The notes: generated by a model from the sequence alone, not told the origin. A stretch of DNA of 64,000 nt from Chloroflexota bacterium (GCA_013388745.1 JACAER010000009.1:62001-126000), one strand, 5' to 3'; positions 10,100-18,764 are shown, counted from the stretch's first letter. Made by a program: numbers and translations.

Positions 10100-11251
10100 A
10101 TGTCTGCCAACATACGCCCGGCGGGCGTTTTCGATACCACTTACGCGCAGGACATCGCGCTCAACCGCACGCGCACCGACAAGCTTCTGTCGTATGGCGC
10201 GTTTTTCGCCCTGCTGCTCATCCCGCTGCTGACGGCGGCGGGGCCGCTCGGCCTGAACATCGTGCCGCAGGCTTATATCGGCATCATCAACCGCATCGCC
10301 ATTTTCGCCGTCGCCGTTATCGGGCTGAATATCCTCGTGGGCTATACCGGCCAGATTTCGCTCGGCCATGCGGCCTTTATGGCGGTGGGCGCCTACAGCG
10401 CGGCATTGATCGCGCGCGGCTTTACGGTGGGCGATTTGGCTTTTCCGGCGCTGCCTTTCTGGCTGGCGCTGCCGCTGGCGGCGCTGGTGACCGGACTGGT
10501 CGGATTGTTCTTTGGGCTGCCGTCGCTGCGTGTCAAAGGCTTTTATCTGGCGATGGCGACGCTGGCCGCGCAGTTTATCATCCCCTGGACGCTGCAAAAT
10601 CCGCTCGCGCAATGGACGAACGGCGCCAACCCGCTGCCAGTGCCGATTCCGACGCTGGGACCGCTGGTCTTTAACGGCAGCGCCGAGATGTTCTACGTCA
10701 TCCTGCCGGTGGCGGTGTTCGCGGCATTGGCGGCGCGTAACATCACGCGCACGCGCGTCGGGCGGGCGTTTGTCTCGGTCCGCGATAATGATCTGGCGGC
10801 GGAACTGTTGGGGATCAACGTCTTTGCCTATAAGCTGCAAGCCTTTTTCCTCAGTGCGCTGTTCGCCGGGCTGGCCGGGGCGCTGCTGGCCTTCGAGGAC
10901 AACACCATTTCGGTGGCGATCTTCGACCTGAACAACTCCATTCTGATGCTGGGCATGTTGATCGTCGGCGGCGCGGGCTTCCCGCTGGGGCCGCTGTTTG
11001 GCGTGGCCTTCTTTAAGCTGATGGAAACGGTGATTATCCCGTTCATCAAAGAAACGCTGCTGCGCCAGGAAACGCTGGAAAGCATCGCGCGCGTGCTGCC
11101 GTTTTTGGACGCCGTGAAGATCAGCAGTTCGCTCGACCCGATTCTGTTCGGCCTGTTCCTGATCGTCTTCGTGATTCTGGAGCCGCGCGGGCTGGCGCAC
11201 CGCTGGGAGATATTGAAGATTTCGTGGAAGATCAGGCCCTATTCGCATTAA
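10100..11251 (+). CDS. livM: branched-chain amino acid-type ABC transporter permease LivM
   Basis: A 383-residue LivM-class permease. It shows GLNILVGYTGQISLGHAAFMAVGAYSA-type sequence in the first third, and GRAFVSVRDNDLAAELLGINVFAYKL, the conserved cytoplasmic loop that contacts the ATPase. The C-terminus has the family's ILMLGMLIVGG and LGPLFG. AAGGAG lies 6 nt before the ATG, and the gene follows livH by 18 nt. The operon appears to end here: neither livF nor a LivJ/K binding protein follows, so those subunits must be encoded elsewhere. Confidence 0.88.
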   Translation: MSANIRPAGVFDTTYAQDIALNRTRTDKLLSYGAFFALLLIPLLTAAGPLGLNIVPQAYIGIINRIAIFAVAVIGLNILVGYTGQISLGHAAFMAVGAYSAALIARGFTVGDLAFPALPFWLALPLAALVTGLVGLFFGLPSLRVKGFYLAMATLAAQFIIPWTLQNPLAQWTNGANPLPVPIPTLGPLVFNGSAEMFYVILPVAVFAALAARNITRTRVGRAFVSVRDNDLAAELLGINVFAYKLQAFFLSALFAGLAGALLAFEDNTISVAIFDLNNSILMLGMLIVGGAGFPLGPLFGVAFFKLMETVIIPFIKETLLRQETLESIARVLPFLDAVKISSSLDPILFGLFLIVFVILEPRGLAHRWEILKISWKIRPYSH

Positions 11252-11302
11252 CCTCAGTTTTGCATAGGTTTTTCTTCTCAAAAACTGCACCCTCCAGGCC
11301 GG

Positions 11303-11353
11303 GGGCTAATGCATGAGATTGCATGCAGGCTGAATGACATCATGCATTAGCCC
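11303..11353. repeat. 14-bp perfect inverted repeat
   Basis: GGGCTAATGCATGA (11303-11316) and its exact reverse complement (11340-11353) flank a 23-nt spacer. The element lies between livM and the formylglycine-enzyme-fold gene and overlaps the annotated ATG at 11334. No T-run follows, so it is not a standard terminator. It may mark a junction left by a rearrangement that removed the upstream part of the next gene. Confidence 0.7.
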
Positions 11354-12572
11354 TCCCCTCCAGCCGCCCCCCGAACTGCCGATCGCGCTGATCGTCGCCA
11401 CACTGGATGCGCAGGCCACCAGCGATCAGGCGACGCAGGCTGTCGCAGCGACCTTGGCCGCCCGCGCCACCGATTATGCGCGCGGCACGCTGTCCGCCGT
11501 CAACGCCACGCAAACCGCGACTCTGTGGACGCTGACCCCCACCGCCAACATGACCGCCAGCATCGAAGCCTACCGCACCGAACAGGCGGCGACCGCGACA
11601 CAAGCCTGGATCGACAGTTGGACGAGCACGCCCACGCCCAGCCCCACACTTACCCCGACCCTATCTCCGCTGGACGAAGCCATACAGCGCGCCAGCGTGC
11701 CCATGACCAGCAACGCTGAATGGCAGTCGCTCTACCCCAACGGCTTTGTGCAGGACTTCGACGGCGTGCCGATGGTGCTCGTCCCGGCGGGCAGTTTCCA
11801 AATGGGCAGCACGGTAGAGGAGATGCAGTTGGGTTTTGAGATGTGTCAGCAGGCAGTGAACGAGACGGCTGAATGTCAGCGTTATTGGTTTGACGCTGAA
11901 GCACAAAATGGCGACAACACCCAAACTTTCGTGCAGCCGTTCTGGATTGATCTCACTGAAGTCAGCAGAGGGCAATACTGGGCGTGTATTGAGGCTGGCG
12001 CATGTGAAGAAATCCCAACGTCTGATTATTCTACTGAACCCGATCAACCGATTAGTCAGGTGACGTGGTTTCAGGCTCATGCTTACTGTACCTGGCGTGG
12101 CGTTCGTCTGCCAACCGAATCTGAGTGGGAATACGCCGCGCGCGGCCCAGATCGCTGGTTATTTCCCTGGGGGAACCAATTTAACGGAGCGCTGGCCAAT
12201 CACTGCGATGTCAACTGCGGTGTGGCTAGTTGGGGGTCAGATTTCGATTATGTGAGTGAAGAGAATAATGATGGTTATGCCCTGATCGCGCCGGTTGGTA
12301 GTTATCCAGAGGGTGCATCCTGGGTAGGAGCATTGGACATGAGCGGTAATGTGTGGGAATGGACTCATTCGCTATATCGTATTTACCCTTATAGTCCAGA
12401 TGATGGCCGCGAAAGCACTGTTGAAGATAGTGCAGACGGTTTGCGTGTGCTGCGCGGCGGCTCATTTAATGGCACAGCATTTGGTTTGCGTGCTACCGAT
12501 CGCTTTGTGGATGACCCCGATAATGGGGGCACAGGTTCAGGTTTTCGATGCGCCCGCTCTTTCGCACCGTAG
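11334..12572 (+). CDS. FGE/SUMF1-fold protein, probable DGR target
   Basis: A 412-residue protein. Residues ~1-95 are Ala/Thr-rich, ~96-112 are a Thr/Pro linker, and ~145-412 form a formylglycine-generating-enzyme (SUMF1, C-type-lectin-like) domain with GVPMVLVPAGSFQMGS, RLPTESEWEYAARG and DMSGNVWEWT. The catalytic Cys pair of real FGE enzymes is absent from the C-terminus, which reads LRVLRGGSFN...GFRCARS. That is the arrangement of variable proteins of diversity-generating retroelements. The protein has no signal peptide, and a stop codon sits directly before the ATG within an inverted repeat. I infer that the gene lost its 5' part (in relatives often a kinase or membrane segment). Confidence 0.75.
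   Translation: MTSCISPPLQPPPELPIALIVATLDAQATSDQATQAVAATLAARATDYARGTLSAVNATQTATLWTLTPTANMTASIEAYRTEQAATATQAWIDSWTSTPTPSPTLTPTLSPLDEAIQRASVPMTSNAEWQSLYPNGFVQDFDGVPMVLVPAGSFQMGSTVEEMQLGFEMCQQAVNETAECQRYWFDAEAQNGDNTQTFVQPFWIDLTEVSRGQYWACIEAGACEEIPTSDYSTEPDQPISQVTWFQAHAYCTWRGVRLPTESEWEYAARGPDRWLFPWGNQFNGALANHCDVNCGVASWGSDFDYVSEENNDGYALIAPVGSYPEGASWVGALDMSGNVWEWTHSLYRIYPYSPDDGRESTVEDSADGLRVLRGGSFNGTAFGLRATDRFVDDPDNGGTGSGFRCARSFAP
12455..12560 (+). other. candidate DGR variable repeat (VR)
   Basis: The last ~35 codons of the FGE-fold gene run from RGGSF to GFRCARS. Known DGR targets have their variable region exactly here, with diversified residues between RGGSW, LRxxxR and the invariant GFR. Here the intervening positions are Asn, Gly, Thr, Ala, Phe, Val and Asp. 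The 3' end, GGTTTTCGATGCGCCCGC, matches the position of the GC-rich initiation-of-mutagenic-homing site. No template repeat was found by eye in the window. Confidence 0.5.
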
Positions 12573-12631
12573 GTGCGCTGGCTCTGTTTCCTGTTCACTG
12601 GTTTCTGGACTCTGATACTTGTTTTCTGGGG

Positions 12632-12683
12632 GTGCAGGGGGCGGCGCCCCCGCACGTTCTCCGCGTCAGCGGAGTCGATTTTT
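12632..12683 (+). terminator. DGR-type GC hairpin followed by terminator hairpin
   Basis: Two adjacent structures. First, GTGC-A-GGGGGC / GGC loop / GCCCCC-GCAC (12632-12655), a strong stem of the kind often seen just downstream of DGR variable repeats. Second, CTCCGC-GTCA-GCGGAG (12659-12674) followed by TCGATTTTT, a probable intrinsic terminator for the FGE-fold gene. The pyrimidine-rich stretch between 12573 and 12630 encodes nothing recognisable. Confidence 0.6.
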
Positions 12684-12688
12684 GAAAA

Positions 12689-12960
12689 ATGGCAAAAACG
12701 TATAAAAACCTGTATTCACACATCGCCAGCTTTGAGGCTCTGTATCAGGCATGGCGCAAAGCACGGCGTGGCAAACATTACAAACCGACTGCCGCTGCTT
12801 TCGAGCAGAACCTGGACACCGAACTGCTGGCGCTGTATCAGGAACTAGGCGATGGAAGCTGGCAGCCCGGCGGTTTTCGTAGTTTCACCATCCACGAACC
12901 CAAGCGCCGCAAGATCAGCGCCGCCCCTTTCCGGGATCGAGTGGCCCATCATGCGCTGAA
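12689..12960 (+). pseudogene. truncated DGR-type reverse transcriptase
   Basis: The frame starting at 12689 begins MAKTYKNLYSHIASFEALY and continues through AWRKARRGKHYKPTAAAFE, SFTIHEPKRRKISAAPFRDR and VAHHALN. This is the N-terminal finger region of DGR-family reverse transcriptases, which are normally ~330-420 residues. Similarity ends at about codon 91; the frame then runs on with unrelated sequence to 13141, overlapping the convergent membrane-protein gene. The palm domain with the catalytic YxDD is absent, so the protein cannot be an active polymerase. Its position 116 nt after the FGE-fold gene is the normal DGR order. Confidence 0.75.
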
Positions 12961-12987
12961 CAGTGTGCCTGATTTGTCAAAAGCCGT

Positions 12988-14865
12988 TCAGGGTAGAATG
13001 ACAGGCACAAGCACCCATTCACCGATGGCGTTGGCGCTGGCATCCGCCGCCGGCGCGCGCGTGTTATCGGCGCGGTCATACAGCCCCACACGCAGCCGCA
13101 GGCACTCGTCCGGCGCAGCGCCCACCGTCATCTGCCGGTAATCCAGCCAGGTTTCGCCCGGCTGCCAGGCCGCGAAATCGTACAGATTGCCGATTGGCGC
13201 GCCGTCGGCCTGCGCGATCAGCGTTTCGCCGCACAGCAGATGCACGAAAGCGACATACGGAAACGGCAGGTTCTCCAGGCGCCGCCAGCGCAAGGCCGCT
13301 TGCAGCGTCGCGCCTGCCCGCGTGAAAGCCGCCGCTTCCAGCCGCACGCCGCCGCCGAAATCCGCGATCGCCGCGTCCGAAGCCTGCGCGCGCTCCCCCA
13401 CCAGCCGCGCCGCGAAAGCCCCATCGACAAATTCAAACAGAATCACGCGCGCGCTGTCGGCGATGCGCAGCCCATCATCGCCATAATAGACCAGCGCGTA
13501 GCCCGGCACACGCTGCGCCAGATCAGGCCGCACCAGCGCGCCGATCTGCGCGAATTCGCGTTCCGTGTTCAGCCACACAAAATCGCGCAGCGCCAGATAA
13601 TCATGCAGCATAAAGGCATGGACGCGCGTCAGCGGCAGCGCATAGCCTGCGGCGTCCATCTGCTGCGGCATGTTCACCAGCAGCGTCGGACGTTCGTCCG
13701 TGAGCAGCGCGCGCATCTGCTGGTAGCCCGCGCCCAACGCCGCATACAGCGCGTTTTGTTCGCGCACGAACAGCAGCGACAGGCCCAGTATCGCCGCCAG
13801 CGCCGCCCACTTCAGCGCGCGCAGCGCGGGCCGCGTTTTTATGCTCCACAGCGCGCCGTAACACAGCGCCACCCCCGGCGCGGCGATATACAGCAAACGT
13901 TCGCTCAACTGCACGTAAATCGGCGTCAGCGCCAGCGCCGCCGGCAGGCTCGCCAGCGCCCACCAGCCCAAAGACGCCAGCAGCGGACGAAGAACCCTGG
14001 ATCGCCAAACCACAAAGAACACGCAGACCATGATCCAGAGAACGAATCCCAGCCAGGCATTGGTCTGCGCGCCGAAAGGCAGCCGCGCCGCCGCGAATTG
14101 CAGCGGAAAGCTCAACCCCTGCGCGAAGACGGCCAGATTTTCCAGCAGAGATGTCCCCAGCGGCGCTTGTCCCGGCGCGGGCGCAAAAAACGCCTGCCGC
14201 AGCCCCAAATACAGCAGCGCACACAGCAGCGGCGGCAGACAAATCAACAGCAGCCGCCGCCAGCGCCGCAGCATCCCGCGCGCGCCGTACCGGCACAGCG
14301 CCAGCACGCCCAGCAGCGGCACAGCCAGCACGCCGTTTTCATGGATAAACGGCGCGATGCCCGCGCACAGCCACGCCGCTGACAGCGCAGCGCGCGCATC
14401 CCGGCGGCGTACAACATGCAGCGCCAGCGCGCAAAATGCCAGCGCCGCCGTCGTCGCCAGCGGGTGAAACCACGCCAGCACCCACACCACCGCCTGCGCG
14501 CTGAAGGGATACAGCGCAAACACCAGCATCGCCGCTATCTGCCCGCCGGCGGGCAGGCGCAGCGCGCGCGCCAGCGCCCCCACCAGCGCAATGTTAATCA
14601 GGTGATTCCACACCATCAGCAGATGCCAGAACGACGCTTGCAGCGGCACGCCACCGCAGGTCAGCGCCGCGTGCAATATAAAGTTCACCACCGGGCGATA
14701 GTAAATGCCGGTGATGTCCGCTTTTGTCCAGATATCGAGCGTTTGTACCTGCGTGGCATAGCGGAAATGCAGCACATCATCGGAGAAAAACGGCAGCCGC
14801 AGCGCCCAGCTATACAGCGCCGCCGCCAGCAAAAACGGCAGGAGTCGCAGCAGCCAGCGTGTCAA
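12988..14865 (-). CDS. polytopic GT-C-type glycosyltransferase-like membrane protein
   Basis: A 625-residue membrane protein. After the first transmembrane helix it has RLPFFSDDVLHF, the Asp-Asp loop typical of GT-C (PMT/GT39-like) lipid-linked sugar transferases, followed by about ten hydrophobic segments to residue ~370. The C-terminal ~240 residues are soluble and beta-rich, presumably extracytoplasmic. The substrate is unknown. The start is a TTG at 14865, one nucleotide after the TAA of the small upstream gene, so translation is probably coupled. The 3' end meets the truncated reverse-transcriptase frame head-on. Confidence 0.65.
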   Translation of the reverse strand: MTRWLLRLLPFLLAAALYSWALRLPFFSDDVLHFRYATQVQTLDIWTKADITGIYYRPVVNFILHAALTCGGVPLQASFWHLLMVWNHLINIALVGALARALRLPAGGQIAAMLVFALYPFSAQAVVWVLAWFHPLATTAALAFCALALHVVRRRDARAALSAAWLCAGIAPFIHENGVLAVPLLGVLALCRYGARGMLRRWRRLLLICLPPLLCALLYLGLRQAFFAPAPGQAPLGTSLLENLAVFAQGLSFPLQFAAARLPFGAQTNAWLGFVLWIMVCVFFVVWRSRVLRPLLASLGWWALASLPAALALTPIYVQLSERLLYIAAPGVALCYGALWSIKTRPALRALKWAALAAILGLSLLFVREQNALYAALGAGYQQMRALLTDERPTLLVNMPQQMDAAGYALPLTRVHAFMLHDYLALRDFVWLNTEREFAQIGALVRPDLAQRVPGYALVYYGDDGLRIADSARVILFEFVDGAFAARLVGERAQASDAAIADFGGGVRLEAAAFTRAGATLQAALRWRRLENLPFPYVAFVHLLCGETLIAQADGAPIGNLYDFAAWQPGETWLDYRQMTVGAAPDECLRLRVGLYDRADNTRAPAADASANAIGEWVLVPVILP

Positions 14866-14866
14866 C

Positions 14867-15100
14867 TTAGGCTGTCATCTCCTGCACAAGATTCAGCAGC
14901 TCCTGACCATCCGGCAGCCGTTCGCGCCGCAGCAGCGCCACCAGCAACATCAGAATCTCCTGATGTTGTGTGTTATTCGTCACCACAATCTCCACACTGC
15001 CCATGTGATATTCGGCGTGAACCTCCGCGAACTGCCGCAAAAACTGCGCGAAGCTCAGCCCGGTGGCGGCATATGTCCTGTGCGCGTCTGGCGCTTGCAT
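14867..15100 (-). CDS. small hypothetical protein
   Basis: A 77-residue acidic-to-neutral protein of unknown function, predicted helical with a central EIVVTNNT strand and a hydrophobic ILMLLVALL stretch. It is supported as real by GGGAGATGAAG upstream of its ATG and by the tight junction with the membrane-protein gene 1 nt downstream. It is divergent from proB; the 80 nt between them must hold both promoters. Confidence 0.5.
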   Translation of the reverse strand: MQAPDAHRTYAATGLSFAQFLRQFAEVHAEYHMGSVEIVVTNNTQHQEILMLLVALLRRERLPDGQELLNLVQEMTA

Positions 15101-15180
15101 CGTTCTTCATCTCCCACTTCTTGCGATCATCAGTATAATGCGTCATAGCTTTTCCTGAAAACTGTCAACCGAAAACTCTT

Positions 15181-16281
15181 ATGCGTCTCGTCATCAAAAT
15201 CGGCACCAGCACCTTAACCGATGGCACCCCCCATCTGCACAAACAGCGTATGCTGGAGATGGTGCAGCAGATCGCGCGCCTGCATGGGCAGGGCCACGAA
15301 GTGGCGTTCGTCTCGTCGGGCGCGGTGGCCGCCGGGCGCGAACGGCTGGGCTTCCCCGAACTAGGGCGTGACCTGCCTGTCAAGCAGATGTTGAGCGCTG
15401 TCGGCCAGAGCCGCCTCATGCACCTGTACGAAGACCTTTTCGACATCTTCGGCATCGTCGTCGCGCAGGTCTTGCTCAGCGGCGATGATCTGGAAAACCG
15501 CACGCGGCGCTTCAACGCGCGCGAAACGCTGCTGACGCTGCTGTCGCAGCGTATCGTGCCCATTATCAACGAAAACGATACGACAGCGACCGAAGAAATC
15601 CGTGTCGGCGACAACGACAACCTTTCCGCGCGTGTCGCCAGCGCTATCGAAGCCGATGCGCTGCTGCTGGTCACTGATCAGCCGGGCTTGTTCAGCGCCG
15701 ACCCGCGCCACGACCCCGGCGCGCGCCATATCCCGCACGTCGCGCGCATCGACGCAAGCATCTGGGCGCTGGCGGGCGCGGCGGGCACCAAGCAGGGCAC
15801 GGGCGGCATGTTCACCAAATTGCAGGCGGCGCAGTTGGCGACCCGCAGCGGCGTCGTGACCTATATCGCGCTCAACAGCGCGCCCGATGTGCTAGCGCGC
15901 GTGCTCGACGGCGACACCAGCATTTGCACACGCTTCGACGCGGTCGAAACGCATCTGGAGTCGCGCAGGCGCTGGATGCTGCTGGACAAAGCGCACGGCG
16001 TGGTGCGTGTGGACTCGGGCGCCGCGCGGGCGCTGCGCGACGGCGGCAAAAGCCTGCTGCCAGTCGGTATCACGGCGGTGGAAGACACTTTCGAGCGCTG
16101 GGAAACGCTGCTGGTGCTGGGCCCCGACGGGCGGCGCATCGCCTACGGACTGAGCAATTACAGCAGCGACGACCTGCGCAAAATCCGCGGCCTGCAATCG
16201 GCGCACATTGCCGAAACGCTGGGTTACAGCTACGGTGACACCGTGATTCACCGCAATAATATGGTATTGTTGGAAAAATAA
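15181..16281 (+). CDS. proB: glutamate 5-kinase
   Basis: ProB phosphorylates glutamate to gamma-glutamyl phosphate, the first step of proline synthesis. The 366-residue length is standard: an amino-acid-kinase domain (MRLVIKIGTSTL at the start, FVSSGAVAAGRERLG, NENDT, GDNDNLSARVA, GTGGMFTKLQAA) followed by a C-terminal PUA domain (~270-350). ATG 15181 immediately starts the conserved strand, so no extension is needed. proA is not adjacent. Confidence 0.96.
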   Translation: MRLVIKIGTSTLTDGTPHLHKQRMLEMVQQIARLHGQGHEVAFVSSGAVAAGRERLGFPELGRDLPVKQMLSAVGQSRLMHLYEDLFDIFGIVVAQVLLSGDDLENRTRRFNARETLLTLLSQRIVPIINENDTTATEEIRVGDNDNLSARVASAIEADALLLVTDQPGLFSADPRHDPGARHIPHVARIDASIWALAGAAGTKQGTGGMFTKLQAAQLATRSGVVTYIALNSAPDVLARVLDGDTSICTRFDAVETHLESRRRWMLLDKAHGVVRVDSGAARALRDGGKSLLPVGITAVEDTFERWETLLVLGPDGRRIAYGLSNYSSDDLRKIRGLQSAHIAETLGYSYGDTVIHRNNMVLLEK

Positions 16282-16304
16282 ACACGAGGGATAAATCATA
16301 AGAG

Positions 16305-17114
16305 ATGCTCACACGTGAAAACATTCTTCACGCTCTGGAAAACGCGCTGCATCCCCTGCCCTATGTGCACGCGCTCTGGCAGGGCGGCGCCTCGGCCTTT
16401 GATCGCGTCGATCAGTGGTCGGATCTTGATGTGCAGGTAGTGGCTGAGGATGGGCGCATCGCCGAAACCGTCGCCATAATCGAAGCGACGCTGGCCGCGC
16501 TTTCGCCGATTGATCTGCGCTACGAACTGCCGCAGCCCACGTGGCACGGCCACTGGCAGGCCTTTTACCGCCTGCAAGAAGCCAGTGAATTTCTGCTGAT
16601 TGATCTGCTGGTCATGCAGCATTCCAACGGCAACCGCTTCTTGCAGCCTGAAATTCACGGCGAAGCGGTGGTGCATTTCGACAAAAGCGCGCTGCTGCAT
16701 CTGCCGCCGCCGCTGGATATCGCCGCGCATGTGCGCGCCATGCAGGAGCGTATCGCCGCGCTGCGTGTGCTGTTCGAGATGTTTCAGGTGCTCACGCTCA
16801 AGGAACTGCATCGCGGCAACAGCATCGAAGCGCTGGCCTTTTATCAGGCGTGGACCGTGCGCCCGCTGGTGGAAGTGCTGCGGATGCAGCATGACCCCGC
16901 GCGCTACAATTTCCACACGCGCTACATTCATTACAATCTGCCGCCGCAGGTGCTAGCGCGCTTAGAGCCGCTGTTTTTCGTCGCCAGCGCGCCGGAACTG
17001 GAACATAAACTGGCGCAGGCCAGCGCATGGTTCCGCCAGGCCAGCGCGCAGTTCGACAGCGAGGCCGCGCGCACGCTGCTGGAACAGGCCTCCGAACAGC
17101 ATTATGGGGTATGA
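16305..17114 (+). CDS. nucleotidyltransferase-fold protein
   Basis: A 269-residue protein whose N-terminus carries a minimal nucleotidyltransferase signature: GGAS at 27-30, then SDLDV with Asp40 and Asp42 as the metal-binding pair. The rest is helical with LKELHRGNSIEALAFYQ, resembling aminoglycoside adenylyltransferase/Lin1244-like families. No resistance substrate can be assigned. It follows proB by 23 nt on the same strand and may be co-transcribed, though it is functionally unrelated. Confidence 0.65.
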   Translation: MLTRENILHALENALHPLPYVHALWQGGASAFDRVDQWSDLDVQVVAEDGRIAETVAIIEATLAALSPIDLRYELPQPTWHGHWQAFYRLQEASEFLLIDLLVMQHSNGNRFLQPEIHGEAVVHFDKSALLHLPPPLDIAAHVRAMQERIAALRVLFEMFQVLTLKELHRGNSIEALAFYQAWTVRPLVEVLRMQHDPARYNFHTRYIHYNLPPQVLARLEPLFFVASAPELEHKLAQASAWFRQASAQFDSEAARTLLEQASEQHYGV

Positions 17115-17137
17115 TAGTAGCTATTCAAGGAGTAACC

Positions 17138-17273
17138 ATGCATGGGGGGGAGCGCCTCATTACTGCCGATGAGTTCTTCCGCCATTCGCGCGCTCGACAT
17201 CAACGCTGTGCTCGCCGGCGGCGAGGTGCTGCCGGGTTTCAGTGTGGCCGTGCGCGCGCTTTTTGAGAAGTAG
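17138..17273 (+). pseudogene. Uma2-family gene collapsed by internal deletion
   Basis: After a strong AAGGAG and ATG at 17138 the frame reads ERLITADEFFRHS, a typical Uma2 N-terminus. Shifted by one frame, from 17193, the sequence reads LDINAVLAGGEVLPGFSV...LFEK and stops at 17271, a typical Uma2 C-terminus. About 140 central codons, including the nuclease core, are missing and the two ends are out of frame. This is seen directly; the family assignment rests on the terminal motifs. Confidence 0.65.
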
Positions 17274-17281
17274 GAGGCAGC

Positions 17282-18328
17282 GTGGATTTACCATTTGCCC
17301 TTTCGGCAGGTATTATCACTTTTGTGCTCGGCGTGATCTGGGGCGGGCCGTTTGTCGAAGTGCTGCGCCGCCTGAAGATCGGCAAGTCGATTCGTGTCGA
17401 ATTAGGCGATATTCACACCAAGAAGATTGGCACGCCGACGCTGGGCGGCATTATGATCGTCGTACCGGTGCTGGTCATCAGCCTGATTTTGAACATCGCC
17501 AGCGTGATTCGCACCGGCAGCGGCGCGAGCATTTTTCTGCCGCTGTTTGTGCTGATGGGCTTCGCGCTGCTGGGGCTGATCGACGATTGGGAAGGCATCC
17601 TGAATTCGCGCGCGCGCGCCGAAGGCAAAGCGCCGGAAAAGGTCGGGCTGGGGCTGTCGCCGCGCGTCAAGTTCGCCGGGCAGGTGCTGCTGGCGGGCGT
17701 CGCGTCGGGTTTCATTTCGCTGTATCAGGGCGGCTTTTCTTTTGCCAATGAGATCATTTTGCCCTTGATTCCGATCAGCATTCCGCTGCCGCCGCTGCTG
17801 TTTATCCCCCTCAGCATGTTTATCATCGTCGGCATGTCCAACGCGGTGAACTTCACCGATGGGCTGGATGGGCTGGCGGGCATTATCAGCGCCAGCGCCT
17901 TCGCGGCTTACGGGGTGATCGCCTTTTTGCAGGGACAAATTTTCCTGACCCAGTTGTGTTTCATCATCGTGGGGGCGTGCTTCGCCTTTTTGTGGTTCAA
18001 CGCCCACCCGGCGCAGTTGTTTATGGGCGATGTCGGCTCGATGGCGCTCGGATCGGCGCTGGGCACCATCGCCGTCATGACGGGGCAGTGGCTGCTGCTG
18101 CCGATCATCGCGCTGGTGCCGGTGATCGAAACGCTGAGTGTGATTTTGCAGGTGTGGTACTACAAAGCGACCAAAGGCCCGGACGGCATCGGCCAGCGCT
18201 TGTTCCGGCGCGCGCCGATTCACCATCATTTCGAGCTTTCCGGCTGGAGCGAAACGCAGGTAGTGCAGCGCTTCTGGCTGGTGGGGCTGCTGAGCGCAAT
18301 GATCGGCGTGGCGCTGGCGCTCTTATAG
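17282..18328 (+). CDS. mraY: phospho-N-acetylmuramoyl-pentapeptide transferase
   Basis: MraY transfers phospho-MurNAc-pentapeptide from UDP to undecaprenyl phosphate, making lipid I at the inner membrane face. The 348-residue polytopic protein has the diagnostic Asp-Asp of LIDDWEG (101-102), NAVNFTDGLDGLAG (187-200), a GDVGSMALG loop, and the APIHHHFEL triple His near residue 315. The start is GTG with GGAGG upstream. It lies outside any dcw cluster, between a Uma2 remnant and proS. Confidence 0.95.
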   Translation: MDLPFALSAGIITFVLGVIWGGPFVEVLRRLKIGKSIRVELGDIHTKKIGTPTLGGIMIVVPVLVISLILNIASVIRTGSGASIFLPLFVLMGFALLGLIDDWEGILNSRARAEGKAPEKVGLGLSPRVKFAGQVLLAGVASGFISLYQGGFSFANEIILPLIPISIPLPPLLFIPLSMFIIVGMSNAVNFTDGLDGLAGIISASAFAAYGVIAFLQGQIFLTQLCFIIVGACFAFLWFNAHPAQLFMGDVGSMALGSALGTIAVMTGQWLLLPIIALVPVIETLSVILQVWYYKATKGPDGIGQRLFRRAPIHHHFELSGWSETQVVQRFWLVGLLSAMIGVALALL

Positions 18329-18396
18329 ACAGCGGGCGGGGCAAAACGCTGTACAGCACAGCCACTTTCAGCAGGTTGGTGGCTGGGCCGCTTTTC

Positions 18397-18717
18397 ATGA
18401 CCAGTACGTTGTCGATTTATCGCGCGCTGAACGCGGTGCTGCCTGCCGGCCATCTCGTGGACACGGAGCAATCGCTGCAAATCCGCGAATACCATCCCGA
18501 CACAGGTGAACGCCTGCGCCGCCCAAAGCCGGACAGCACGCTTTACAGCACGCTCCAATTGAACTGCTGTCGCCGACCAACAAGCCTCCCGGTGACGGCT
18601 GCTGGCAGTACATCGAAAAACGCTGTGCCGCGCCGCGCATTCGAAAGTTACAGCGCAGACGATCAGGCGCGCATCCGGGCGGTGATGGCGCGTGCGGCGG
18701 CGGCGCACGCCCAATAA
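18397..18717 (+). pseudogene. possible Uma2-family fragment
   Basis: A 106-codon frame reads LNAVLPAGHLVDTEQSLQI then TGERLRRPKPD, similar to the second strand region of Uma2-type proteins (pattern of 'LPxGxxVxxExSLxI...RxPDxxV'). After that it loses resemblance to the nuclease core and ends. The start has no clear ribosome site. I regard it as a partial or decayed gene; the assignment is tentative. It accounts for most of the 18329-18764 gap. Confidence 0.3.
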
Positions 18718-18746
18718 AAACGCCCCGCCGAAAAATCGACAGGGCG
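18716..18746 (-). terminator. intrinsic terminator of proS
   Basis: On the minus strand an 11-bp stem (two G-T pairs) with a TTTT loop is followed by TTTTT, 19 nt after the proS stop. Plus-strand stem positions are 18721-18746 and the A-run is 18716-18720. Confidence 0.85.
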
Positions 18747-18764
18747 TGTGTTTGCTGCCCCGCG

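Noticed and set aside
9569-11290. Long minus-strand frame opposite livH/livM
   Set aside because: Composition is typical of an antisense artefact (Arg, Gln, His rich) and both sense genes are clear permeases.
12689-12960. Retron or group II intron reverse transcriptase
   Set aside because: The N-terminal motifs and the adjacent FGE-fold target fit a DGR better; there is no maturase domain, no intron RNA structure and no msr/msd-like repeat visible.
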